14,101 nucleotides of DNA from an uncultured Acetatifactor sp. (GTDB taxonomy: Bacteria; Bacillota; Clostridia; Lachnospirales; Lachnospiraceae): NCBI GenBank assembly GCA_910586515.1, contig CAJUGL010000076.1, positions 1 to 14,101 of the forward strand, given 5' to 3'. Positions 6,300 to 12,632 of this stretch are shown piece by piece. Under the pieces are notes generated by a model. It was not told the DNA's origin, made no database searches, and worked only from the letters and a program-made list of their open reading frames with translations. Every line of letters begins with the position of its first letter. Position 1 is the stretch's first letter. The translations under genes and the position numbers were made by a program.

Positions 6300-7322
6300 A
6301 TGAGCAAATATAAAATGATCAGTCCACAGGTCCCCAATGTACCCTGGCAGGAAGGCCCGGAAACCTTCACCGGAGCGCCCGTCTGGCGTTATTCCGAGAA
6401 TCCCGTCATCGGCCGCAACCCGCTGAAAAATGTGGCCAGAATATTCAACAGCGCCGTAATGCCTTATGAGGACGGCTTCATCGGCGTCTTCCGGGGAGAA
6501 CAGAATAACGGAGTACCGTATATTTATATGGGCAGAAGCAAGGATGCCATTCACTGGAATTTTGATGAGGAGAAGATTCCCTTTGTGGACGAGGAGGGAA
6601 AGCCGTTTATGCCTGTGTATGCCTATGACCCCAGACTGGTGAAGGTGGAGGATACTTATTATATTATCTGGTGCCAGGATTTCTACGGCGCTGCCATCGG
6701 CATGGCGAAGACGCAGGATTTTAAGACTTTTACCAGGATTGAGAATCCCTTCCTGCCCTTTAACCGCAATGCGGTGCTTTTTCCCAGGAAAATTAACGGG
6801 AATTTCTGCCTGTTAAGCAGGCCCTCGGACAGCGGGCATACGCCTTTCGGGGACATCTTCCTCAGCGAAAGTCCGGATCTGGTGTACTGGGGAAAGCACA
6901 GGCATGTGATGGGCAAGGGAAACGAATGGTGGGAGTCCCTGAAAATCGGCGGCGGCGCTGCCCCCATTGAGACCAGTGAGGGATGGCTGCTATTTTACCA
7001 TGGCGTCAGCGGCACCTGCAACGGTTATGTGTACAGCATCGGCGGCGCCATTTTGGATATTGATAATCCTTCTATTGTAAAATACCGCTGCGAAGATTTC
7101 CTGCTGACACCGGAGCAGTGGTATGAGGAGCGGGGTTTTGTGCCCAATGTGTGCTTCCCCTGCGCCACCATCCACGACAGCGCAAGCGGAAAGATTGCCA
7201 TTTATTACGGCGCTGCGGACAGCTATGTGGGACTGGCGTTCACCAGGTTGGACGACATTATGGATTACATTATGGAACACAGCAAAACCACGGATTCCGA
7301 CAGGGAGATTGGAAAGCGGTAA
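6300..7322 (+). CDS. GH130_2 beta-1,4-mannooligosaccharide phosphorylase
   Basis: The enzyme removes mannose as mannose-1-phosphate from the non-reducing end of beta-1,4-mannooligosaccharides in the cytoplasm, feeding mannobiose to the epimerase. The 340-residue protein matches GH130 subfamily 2: ENPVIGRNPLKNVARIFNSA (33-52), GVFRGEQNNGVPYIYMGRS, the catalytic aspartate in YAYDPRLVKVEDTYY (D110), FPRKINGNFCLLSRPSDSG, GGGAAPIETSEGWLLFYHGV and IAIYYGAADSYVGLAFT. The frame is open 16 codons upstream to 6252, but ATG 6300 is preferred because AAAGGAG lies seven bases before it and the protein then starts at the family-typical site. Third gene of the operon, 86 bp before the esterase gene. Exact chain-length preference cannot be read from sequence. 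Confidence 0.9.
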   Translation: MSKYKMISPQVPNVPWQEGPETFTGAPVWRYSENPVIGRNPLKNVARIFNSAVMPYEDGFIGVFRGEQNNGVPYIYMGRSKDAIHWNFDEEKIPFVDEEGKPFMPVYAYDPRLVKVEDTYYIIWCQDFYGAAIGMAKTQDFKTFTRIENPFLPFNRNAVLFPRKINGNFCLLSRPSDSGHTPFGDIFLSESPDLVYWGKHRHVMGKGNEWWESLKIGGGAAPIETSEGWLLFYHGVSGTCNGYVYSIGGAILDIDNPSIVKYRCEDFLLTPEQWYEERGFVPNVCFPCATIHDSASGKIAIYYGAADSYVGLAFTRLDDIMDYIMEHSKTTDSDREIGKR

Positions 7323-7408
7323 AAGATGCGGGCAGGGGCGGCTGACGGGCGGAAACCGGGATGCCGCCCTGCCGGCTAAGGGGAAAAGCCTGGCAGGAGG
7401 GAAGTTAG

Positions 7409-9718
7409 ATGAAGGCATTGGAGATTTTAAAGAGGGAAGCCGGAAGCGGGGAACAGATCATAGATCCCCGGGATTCCCGGCTGCAGTATGAGGGCCGGAT
7501 TGATTTCGGAAAAGAGGCGGGACCCTTATGGACATATCCGGCTACCAGTGTGGGCATCCGGTTTCGGGGAAGGCGCCTGGAGGTATTGGTGACAAATTAC
7601 CATGCTTATTGGGATAATTTCCTGGGGTATATCCTGGACGGGCAGGAACACTGCGTAAAATTGGCGGAAAGCGGCATTACCAGAATCCTTCTGTATGATG
7701 GGGAGAGGGAGGCGGGCCATGGGGCAGAAGACGGCCATGAGCTGCTGTTGTTTAAACGCCAGGATTCCTGCCATATGGTGCAGATTCACGGATTTCTGGG
7801 CAGCAGTGATCTGGAACTGCTTCCCTGCAGGGCGCTGCCCTCCCGGAGGATAGAAGTGTATGGGGACTCCGTGTCCGCGGGAGAGGTGTCGGAAGCGGTG
7901 AATTACTGCGGGCAGCCGGACCCGGAGCACAATGGGGAGTTTTCCAACAGCTATTATTCCTATGCGTGGATAACTGCCCGGAAACTGGGGGCAAGACTTC
8001 ATGCCATTGCCCAGGGCGGCATTGCCATGATGGACGGAATCGGTTATTTCATGGAGCCGGAGCAGAAGGGCATGGAAAGTATATTTGATAAAGTGCAGTA
8101 TCAGGCGCAGCTTCTGGAGAAGTTTCCGGCAGAACTGGGGAGTGGGGACAGCTTGTCCGGCGGCCGGGGGGAGGGCAAACCCCTGCAGTGGGATTTTTCC
8201 CTGTACAGGCCCCAGGTGGTCATACTGGCTGTAGGGCAGAACGACGCCCATCCCGGGGATTTCTGCGGGGAGGATTATGAGGGGGAGCAGGCCGCTGCCT
8301 GGCGGGAAAGGTATGCCGGGTTGGTGCGCAGGCTGCGGGAAATCCATCCCCAGGCTCATATTATCTGCATGACTACAATTCTGAATCATCATGAAAACTG
8401 GGACCGGGCAATTGGCGCGGTGTGCGCCGGTTTGGGGGACAGGAGGGTCCATCATTTTCTGTTCAGCAATAACGGCAGGGGAACCCACGGGCATATCCGC
8501 AAACCGGAGGCGGAGCGGATGGCAGAGGAACTGTCCGCTTACATAGAGTCCCTGGGGGAGGATATCTGGAGGGATACGGAGAGGCTTGAACGTGTGTTTG
8601 CCCGGGCAGAGAAAGGGGAGGCAATCACCATAGGATTTCTGGGCGGCTCCATCACCCAGGGCAGTCTGGCTTCCCGGCAGGAGAACTGTTATGCCTCTCT
8701 GGTATATGACTGGTGGCAGAAGCGGTTTCCCAAGGCGGAGCTGACCTGTGTGAATGCGGGAATCGGCGGCACTACCTCCCATTTCGGTGCGGCCAGGGCG
8801 GAGGAGGACCTGCTGTACGCCAGGCCGGATATGGTGTTTGTTGAGTTCAGCGTCAATGATGAGGATGAGGCGCATTTTCAGGAATGCTATGAAGGGCTGA
8901 TACGGCATTTGCTGCGCTGCAGGTGGAAACCGGCAGTGATGCTGCTTCACAATCGGTTTTACAGCGACGGCCACAGCGCGCAGAGGATTCATGACGAGGT
9001 AGGGCGTTATTACGGTCTGCCCAGGGTCTGCATGGGAGACGTGCTTTATTCCCGGATTCAGTCCGGAGAGCTGTCAGAGGAAGAGGTAACGCCGGACGGG
9101 CTGCATCCCAATGACAGAGGGCATGCCCTTTTGGCAGAGCTGATTACGGATAAGCTTGAAGGGATGTACAGGGAGTTTCAGGAAAGGAATTCCGCCCGGA
9201 CATGGGCGCCTGGACCCCAGGGGGAGCAGGGAGAAGAGGACACAGGGGAAGGTCATACAGGAGAAGAGCGCATGGTGGGAACACTGCCCGAGCATCTCAC
9301 CTTGAATCGCTACGAAAATGTACGGCGCTTCCGCAACCATAACATCAGTCCTGTAACGTGCAGCGGATTTGCGGCAGACCATACTCCGCAGACCGTAATA
9401 ACGGAAACTTTCCGCAGGGGATGGACGGCGGCGTGTACAGGAGATGAAATCAGCTTTGAGGTGGAAGGCAGATGCATCGCCCTGCAATACCGCCGGACTG
9501 TGCGCAGACCTGCGCCGAAAGCCCTGGCTTTTGTGGATGGTGACCTGGAACATGGGGTTGTCCTGGACGGCAATTTTGACGAGGACTGGGGAGACTGCCT
9601 GGCGCTGCAGGTGTTGTTGGAGGCGGAAAGGCCAGAGCGGCATAAGGTCACCGTAAGGATTACGGAGGCGGAAGCGGTAACCACGCCCTTCTATCTGGTG
9701 TCGGTGCTTCTCGCCTGA
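7409..9718 (+). CDS. Tandem SGNH acetylesterase: CE2-like plus CE17-like domains
   Basis: A 769-residue cytoplasmic protein that probably removes acetyl groups from mannooligosaccharides. Residues about 1-140 form a jelly-roll-like domain and 145-385 a CE2-type SGNH hydrolase: YGDSVSAGE (S154), the AQGG glycine (about G203), AVGQND (N278), and GTHGHIRKPEAERMA with H362; no usual Asp precedes that His, as in CE2 esterases. Residues about 400-585 are a second SGNH domain: GFLGGSITQGS (S414, GGS rather than GDS), NAGIGGTTS (G453/G454), EFSVND (N483), PDGLHPNDRGH (D563, H566), like CE17. A charged Gly/Glu-rich linker (about 600-624) leads to a beta-rich C-terminal domain (635-769), where CE17 enzymes carry a CBM35-type module. 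In Roseburia CE2 and CE17 are separate proteins attacking different acetyl positions. AGGAGG lies eight bases before the ATG. Last gene of the operon. Confidence 0.82.
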   Translation: MKALEILKREAGSGEQIIDPRDSRLQYEGRIDFGKEAGPLWTYPATSVGIRFRGRRLEVLVTNYHAYWDNFLGYILDGQEHCVKLAESGITRILLYDGEREAGHGAEDGHELLLFKRQDSCHMVQIHGFLGSSDLELLPCRALPSRRIEVYGDSVSAGEVSEAVNYCGQPDPEHNGEFSNSYYSYAWITARKLGARLHAIAQGGIAMMDGIGYFMEPEQKGMESIFDKVQYQAQLLEKFPAELGSGDSLSGGRGEGKPLQWDFSLYRPQVVILAVGQNDAHPGDFCGEDYEGEQAAAWRERYAGLVRRLREIHPQAHIICMTTILNHHENWDRAIGAVCAGLGDRRVHHFLFSNNGRGTHGHIRKPEAERMAEELSAYIESLGEDIWRDTERLERVFARAEKGEAITIGFLGGSITQGSLASRQENCYASLVYDWWQKRFPKAELTCVNAGIGGTTSHFGAARAEEDLLYARPDMVFVEFSVNDEDEAHFQECYEGLIRHLLRCRWKPAVMLLHNRFYSDGHSAQRIHDEVGRYYGLPRVCMGDVLYSRIQSGELSEEEVTPDGLHPNDRGHALLAELITDKLEGMYREFQERNSARTWAPGPQGEQGEEDTGEGHTGEERMVGTLPEHLTLNRYENVRRFRNHNISPVTCSGFAADHTPQTVITETFRRGWTAACTGDEISFEVEGRCIALQYRRTVRRPAPKALAFVDGDLEHGVVLDGNFDEDWGDCLALQVLLEAERPERHKVTVRITEAEAVTTPFYLVSVLLA

Positions 9719-9730
9719 CAGTGCTCTTGT

Positions 9731-9801
9731 TATGCGCAGGCCCGTGTACAAAGTGCTATTCGCACCTGGAAGTTTGCCGCCAAAGCGGCGCACGGGCCTG
9801 A
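9731..9801. repeat. Structured intergenic repeat, copy 1
   Basis: A perfect 10-bp outer stem CAGGCCCGTG (9737-9746) / CACGGGCCTG (9791-9800) encloses two small hairpins: GTGC-TATTC-GCAC (9753-9765) and GCCGC-CAAA-GCGGC (9776-9789), giving a three-way-junction shape. It begins 13 bases after the esterase stop and lies between converging genes. A second copy is at 13812-13880. No U run follows the outer stem, so simple termination is not clear. Confidence 0.75.
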
Positions 9802-9899
9802 AGTCTGGTTTCCCGTCATTTTCATAGATATAATCGCTTAGATTCTGGCTGTCATTACCACAATCCGCAAGCAATAAGTTTTTCCATAATCATTCTATA

Positions 9900-10322
9900 T
9901 TATATATCTTCCATCGTCATACATGGAAGCTCTTTTTCTTGCCTAAGCTGCTTGTCATTTGTAAAAAACATGTCACATTTTTTTACTATCGCGGCCGAAA
10001 TCTGCAAAGCATCCATAGCTTTAAAGTTTTTGTATTGCCCTCTAATCTTTGCCCCTTGTTCTGCTATCAATGAATCGATATCCACCACTTCAATATTCAT
10101 ATACTCGATAAATCTTTTAAAATTCTCCACATATTCCATTTTCCCGTTTCTATAAGGGGATACAAAATATTCTTCTATAGTAAGTGTGGAAGTCACAATC
10201 TGTATATGTTCTTTCATGCATTTTGTAAAAAACTTCTTCATTGATTCCACATAAAGAGAACTATTTTCCAAAAAATATATAATTGGAGCCGTGTCAATAA
10301 ATACCCTTTTAAAATCTGTCAT
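9900..10322 (-). CDS. PIN-domain ribonuclease toxin (VapC-like)
   Basis: PIN-domain toxins cut RNA with a metal site of conserved acidic residues. In this 140-residue protein the candidates are D10 in VFIDTAPIIYFLE, E50/E51 in TLTIEEYF, D104 in KAMDALQISAA and D123 in FFTNDKQL, with the usual order and spacing for the family. Start and length are normal. The ATG lies inside the antitoxin's last codons (14-base overlap), so translation is coupled, as in many toxin-antitoxin pairs. The gene is clearly more AT-rich than the mannan operon, suggesting acquisition. It converges on the operon. Which RNA it cuts is unknown. VapC-like is the best general name; a non-toxin PIN nuclease is possible but less likely given the partner gene. 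Confidence 0.85.
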   Translation of the reverse strand: MTDFKRVFIDTAPIIYFLENSSLYVESMKKFFTKCMKEHIQIVTSTLTIEEYFVSPYRNGKMEYVENFKRFIEYMNIEVVDIDSLIAEQGAKIRGQYKNFKAMDALQISAAIVKKCDMFFTNDKQLRQEKELPCMTMEDI

Positions 10323-10533
10323 TATCCCGCAACTCCCTTACATATTTATCCGCATTCTGTCCACGCTCTGTTGCTTCCATAACAAACTGATTTAAGTCTA
10401 TAACTTCTTTTTCTTTTGTATCACATGTACCCAATAATCCATTAACCCCCTGCATAATCTGGATTACGAAACTAAGTTTATCTTCCGGTACTTTTTCCAA
10501 CATTTGAATTGCTTCCTGTCTAATTGCCGTCAT
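10309..10533 (-). CDS. Antitoxin partner of the PIN toxin
   Basis: A 74-residue acidic protein beginning MTAIRQEAIQMLEKVPEDKL, a start typical of small Firmicutes antitoxins paired with PIN proteins. It would bind the toxin through its C-terminal part and repress the operon; no DNA-binding fold is obvious to me. A GTG five codons upstream (10548) is in frame, but ATG 10533 is preferred because GGAAGG lies seven bases before it. The ATG overlaps the TGA end of an upstream reading frame (ATGA), hinting at former coupling to another gene. The 3' end overlaps the toxin gene by 14 bases. A weak promoter may lie on the minus strand: TTGATT (10597-10592), 17 bases, TATGAA (10574-10569). Confidence 0.75.
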   Translation of the reverse strand: MTAIRQEAIQMLEKVPEDKLSFVIQIMQGVNGLLGTCDTKEKEVIDLNQFVMEATERGQNADKYVRELRDNDRF

Positions 10534-10730
10534 AAAACCACCTTCCACTCTTCATTTTTAACTCTTCTTTCATATGCCAACTCTGGTTTTAAATCAACCT
10601 TCCGTTCAACACATAAAACTTTTCGTCATGAGTGTCTTTGCATTCCTGTAATTTTATCTCGATTTTTCCATTGTTGCGCCGTTGCTCATTTTAAGTTTTG
10701 TCAATGTGCTTTGCGGTATCAGCGCTTTTT
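10530..10730 (-). pseudogene. Possible decayed small regulator upstream of the antitoxin
   Basis: Minus-strand translation shows coding-like pieces in different frames. One piece, ending near 10654, reads LIPQSTLTKLKMSNGATMEK and resembles the recognition-helix part of small XRE-type helix-turn-helix proteins. Another runs from about 10627 to a TGA at 10530 (RKVLCVERKVDLKPELAYER and onward) and overlaps the antitoxin ATG. Frameshifts or stops would be needed to join them. Resemblance is by eye and short, so this is a suggestion only. Confidence 0.25.
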
Positions 10731-10769
10731 GTCTAATAGTGTATGGTGTAATTACCTTTTCCTTTAATT

Positions 10770-10774
10770 ATTCC
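10770..10774. repeat. Target-site duplication, left copy (ATTCC)
   Basis: ATTCC directly precedes the left inverted repeat of the insertion sequence and recurs directly after the right one (12123-12127), marking a 5-bp target duplication. Confidence 0.85.
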
Positions 10775-10793
10775 ACTATAAATGAGCAAATTT
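10775..10793 (+). repeat. Left terminal inverted repeat of the IS
   Basis: ACTATAAATGAGCAAATTT, an exact reverse complement of 12104-12122. It ends about 20 bases after the transposase stop codon. Confidence 0.95.
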
Positions 10794-10812
10794 AAAAAAA
10801 TGTACAATAAGC

Positions 10813-11910
10813 CTATGCCACTAAAGCTTTAACCTGCTCAAAGCTAATGTGCCTTGCCCCACACTGGTAGACGAAATGGATCCGTTCTTCCTGGATATGG
10901 CTGTAAATATATGCATAGCCGTCTTTGAAGGACATGGTCTCATCACAGCCGATACACGCAATCAGATGGGCCAGCGACATCAGCAGCCAATACCTCCTGA
11001 TTCCCTGCGATGAGCGAACCTGGTATCTGTCAAACGCCAGTTTGTCCTTTGATTGGCGGAAGAACACCTCCACCGGCCACCGTTCCACATATATGTCCAG
11101 AATCTCCCGGGTGCTTAAAGAGACATCCGTGCTGATAAAGGCCCGCAGGGCTTTGGGGACATGGAACGCATCCTTCGGATAGCTGATTAGGACCACTGCG
11201 TTTTCGATGCCGTTGAGGCTCCCTTCATATCGATAGACATAATAGCTCCGGCTGCCAACGGTCACGAGGCTGACAGCAGCATCTGTCTTACGTAAATGAA
11301 GGGCGAACTCGCCTACCTTCTGCTTTATGCCGCAGGGGTACAGCACCCGGTTCGTCTTCAGTGCGCCAATGGTATAGAAGCCCTTTTTGATAAAGGCATC
11401 CATGATGCCGCCGCATGTATACCAGCTGTCGCATAGGAAATAGGAGACAACCGGCGGTACGGGCAGCTCGTCCGCAATCTCCTGTACGATCTTCACCTTT
11501 GATTTGGACTTGTCGTACATGACGATGGCATAATTGAGGACGATGCCGTTGCAGGAGAGCATGACGGCTACGGCCTGGTGCCCATAGTCCTGCTTCCCCT
11601 TGAGGTGGGACTGGTGGAAATACGCATCTTCAATCGGGTGCAGAGCCCGTGACGAAGGCTTTGTCTTGGATGAGATGGTGTCGTCCACGATGCAGAACAC
11701 AGGCTTTCCAGATCGCTGGGCTTCTTTATAGATGAACTGGATGACAGTGCTTTTCAGTATGTTTTCCAGTTTGGCGTCATCCCATTTCCCTTTATTAAGG
11801 AAATGTGCAACCGTGGTACGGTGGCAGGGGCTGTATTTTTCAAAATCGATAGTCTTCCCATGATATCCAAGGGAAAAGACGGATATCAGTATGGCCATGA
11901 TATGCTTCAT
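10813..11910 (-). CDS. IS4-superfamily DDE transposase
   Basis: The catalytic DDE core is visible: D76 in FCIVDDTISSK, D161 in FLCDSWYTC, and the IS4 signature Y-(2)-R-(3)-E-(6)-K in YVERWPVEVFFRQSKDK (Y274, R277, E281, K288), making E281 the catalytic glutamate. From ATG 11910 the protein has 365 residues, but no SD precedes that ATG and the frame stays open and protein-like upstream to about 11997 (including KNLNLCRIFPQTV just before the Met) without any usual start codon. An ATG-ATG at 12004 in another frame runs 18 codons to a CTT-TAA-G at 11953-11947; a +1 shift there joins both frames into about 396 residues, nearer to normal IS4 length. True N-terminus therefore uncertain; the core is certain. 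Confidence 0.88.
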   Translation of the reverse strand: MKHIMAILISVFSLGYHGKTIDFEKYSPCHRTTVAHFLNKGKWDDAKLENILKSTVIQFIYKEAQRSGKPVFCIVDDTISSKTKPSSRALHPIEDAYFHQSHLKGKQDYGHQAVAVMLSCNGIVLNYAIVMYDKSKSKVKIVQEIADELPVPPVVSYFLCDSWYTCGGIMDAFIKKGFYTIGALKTNRVLYPCGIKQKVGEFALHLRKTDAAVSLVTVGSRSYYVYRYEGSLNGIENAVVLISYPKDAFHVPKALRAFISTDVSLSTREILDIYVERWPVEVFFRQSKDKLAFDRYQVRSSQGIRRYWLLMSLAHLIACIGCDETMSFKDGYAYIYSHIQEERIHFVYQCGARHISFEQVKALVA

Positions 11911-11946
11911 GACAGTCTGGGGAAAGATACGGCATAAATTTAAGTT

Positions 11947-12004
11947 CTTAAAGCAGTTGTAAAGTAGCGTTGAATGGTATATACTGTTTTCTATAAGACA
12001 TCAT
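11947..12004 (-). other. Upstream start ORF and candidate +1 frameshift site of the transposase
   Basis: On the minus strand ATG-ATG at 12004 opens an 18-codon ORF (MMSYRKQYIPFNATLQLL) ending in TAA at 11950-11948. The last sense codon CTT plus stop reads CTT-TAA-G. Slipping one base forward at CTT gives AAG and enters the transposase frame (KNLNLCRIFPQTV, then M of ATG 11910). The arrangement resembles the prfB CUU-UGA-C site, with a different stop. A simple single-base mutation in an originally continuous gene is an alternative. Confidence 0.4.
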
Positions 12005-12042
12005 CCTTTGCAGGTTATTGTTTTCTAGGCAAAAACAGTATA
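11980..12042 (-). promoter_or_regulatory. Inverted repeat around the upstream transposase start
   Basis: Perfect 11-bp arms TATACTGTTTT (11980-11990) and AAAACAGTATA (12032-12042) are 41 bases apart and enclose the ATG-ATG at 12004 and its weak AAAGG. In a transcript entering from outside the IS the hairpin would place the start region in a closed loop. IS10, IS50 and IS231 use comparable structures to block transposase synthesis from external transcripts. The role here is inferred. Confidence 0.5.
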
Positions 12043-12103
12043 CACCCAAAAAGGTATGGTGTCTTTAGTTTTAAAGCATTTATAGCAGTTTTGGTAAAAA
12101 TTC

Positions 12104-12122
12104 AAATTTGCTCATTTATAGT
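12104..12122 (-). repeat. Right terminal inverted repeat of the IS
   Basis: AAATTTGCTCATTTATAGT, an exact reverse complement of 10775-10793. A related subterminal stretch, TGCTATAAATGC on the minus strand, lies just inside it at about 12075-12086. Confidence 0.95.
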
Positions 12123-12127
12123 ATTCC
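12123..12127. repeat. Target-site duplication, right copy (ATTCC)
   Basis: ATTCC immediately after the right inverted repeat, equal to 10770-10774. Confidence 0.85.
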
Positions 12128-12168
12128 ATAGTTTATTATAATTTACCATTCAGTTATGATATACATTT

Positions 12169-12360
12169 CTATTGGTGTATATTATAACACTCCTTTCCCA
12201 TTTTTTCAATCAGCACCAGTAGAGTATTCTCGGTAAACGCAAGCTTTATAAATAAATAATAATCAGTGCCTGTCACTGTCAGCGCTGCACCTGTCAGCCG
12301 TTTGATAATGCTCAATGTATGCTTGATGATAATTTGAGTGAATTTCAATATATACGCCAA
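12169..12360 (-). CDS. Doubtful small ORF of unknown function
   Basis: A 63-codon frame with a TTG start at 12360 preceded by a GAAAG stretch; a stop codon lies four codons upstream of the TTG. The product (beginning LAYILKFTQIIIKHTLSIIK) is basic at the N-terminus and rich in Ile, Leu and Thr. I recognise no family. It could be a real small protein, the remnant of a larger gene cut by earlier rearrangement, or chance. Confidence 0.2.
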   Translation of the reverse strand: MAYILKFTQIIIKHTLSIIKRLTGAALTVTGTDYYLFIKLAFTENTLLVLIEKMGKECYNIHQ

Positions 12361-12511
12361 TTTTTTCTTTCAAAAAATAGGCAGTTGACAAATTGGTTAC
12401 ACTTGATCAGCTGATGTGCGGAAGACTCCTTTCTATGAGGGTTTGCGGTGCAGGGAGCTGCTTATCCCAGGGGCAAGTCGGGAAAACCCTTTGTAGGGGC
12501 ATTGAAACTGA

Positions 12512-12540
12512 TTGACAAGCATCTGCACTGTGGCTATAAT
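12512..12540 (+). promoter_or_regulatory. Consensus housekeeping promoter of the LacI gene
   Basis: TTGACA (12512-12517), exactly 17 bases, and TATAAT (12535-12540) match the vegetative consensus at all twelve positions. Transcription would begin near 12547, about 85 bases before the ATG. An inverted repeat CTTAAA-N13-TTTAAG (12544-12568) sits at the start point and could be an autoregulatory operator. Confidence 0.85.
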
Positions 12541-12632
12541 CTACTTAAATATTAATATATATTTTAAGGAACGGCGGCAGGTGACGGAATCAGGGGCACC
12601 TCCGGTTACTATGGTTTCGGGTTAGGAGGAGT

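Larger units (their letters stand above)
10775..12122 (-). mobile_element. Complete IS4-type insertion sequence (1348 bp)
   Basis: Both ends carry the perfect 19-bp inverted repeat ACTATAAATGAGCAAATTT (10775-10793 and, inverted, 12104-12122), flanked by ATTCC duplications. One transposase frame on the minus strand fills most of it. The intact ends, the identical duplication and the full-length catalytic frame indicate a recent, possibly active insertion. It interrupts AT-rich DNA in which I see no gene. Placement within IS4-related families (IS4, ISH3, IS1634, IS701) is not settled; the 5-bp duplication argues against classical IS4 members with longer duplications. Confidence 0.9.
12123..12632. 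other. Region between the IS and the LacI gene
   Basis: No convincing gene. It contains a small hairpin ATATACA/TGTATAT (12159-12182), a doubtful minus-strand ORF (12169-12360), a palindrome ATCAGCTGAT (12406-12415), a GC-rich stretch at 12441-12485 that shares short words with the DNA around 13869-13917, and the LacI promoter (12512-12540). The left half is AT-rich like the toxin region; from about 12420 the composition moves toward that of the LacI gene. Confidence 0.6.

Noticed and set aside
7526..8992. Long minus-strand ORF of 488 codons opposite the esterase gene
   Set aside because: The plus strand has SGNH motifs, an ideal SD and operon context; the antisense product shows no family features and is rich in Pro/His/Gln as expected of shadow frames in GC-rich genes.
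9731..9801. Branched repeat as a tRNA gene or integron attC site
   Set aside because: It lacks tRNA D/T-loop and acceptor features, and there is no integrase or attC core site; the arms and loops do not fit either.
10534..10548. GTG start for the antitoxin at 10548
   Set aside because: The ATG at 10533 has a better SD and gives the typical MTAIR start; the extra five residues would come from the SD region itself.
12385..12413. TTGACA at 12385 as the LacI promoter
   Set aside because: No -10 sequence occurs at suitable spacing (CAGCTG instead); the TTGACA-17-TATAAT pair at 12512 is far better.
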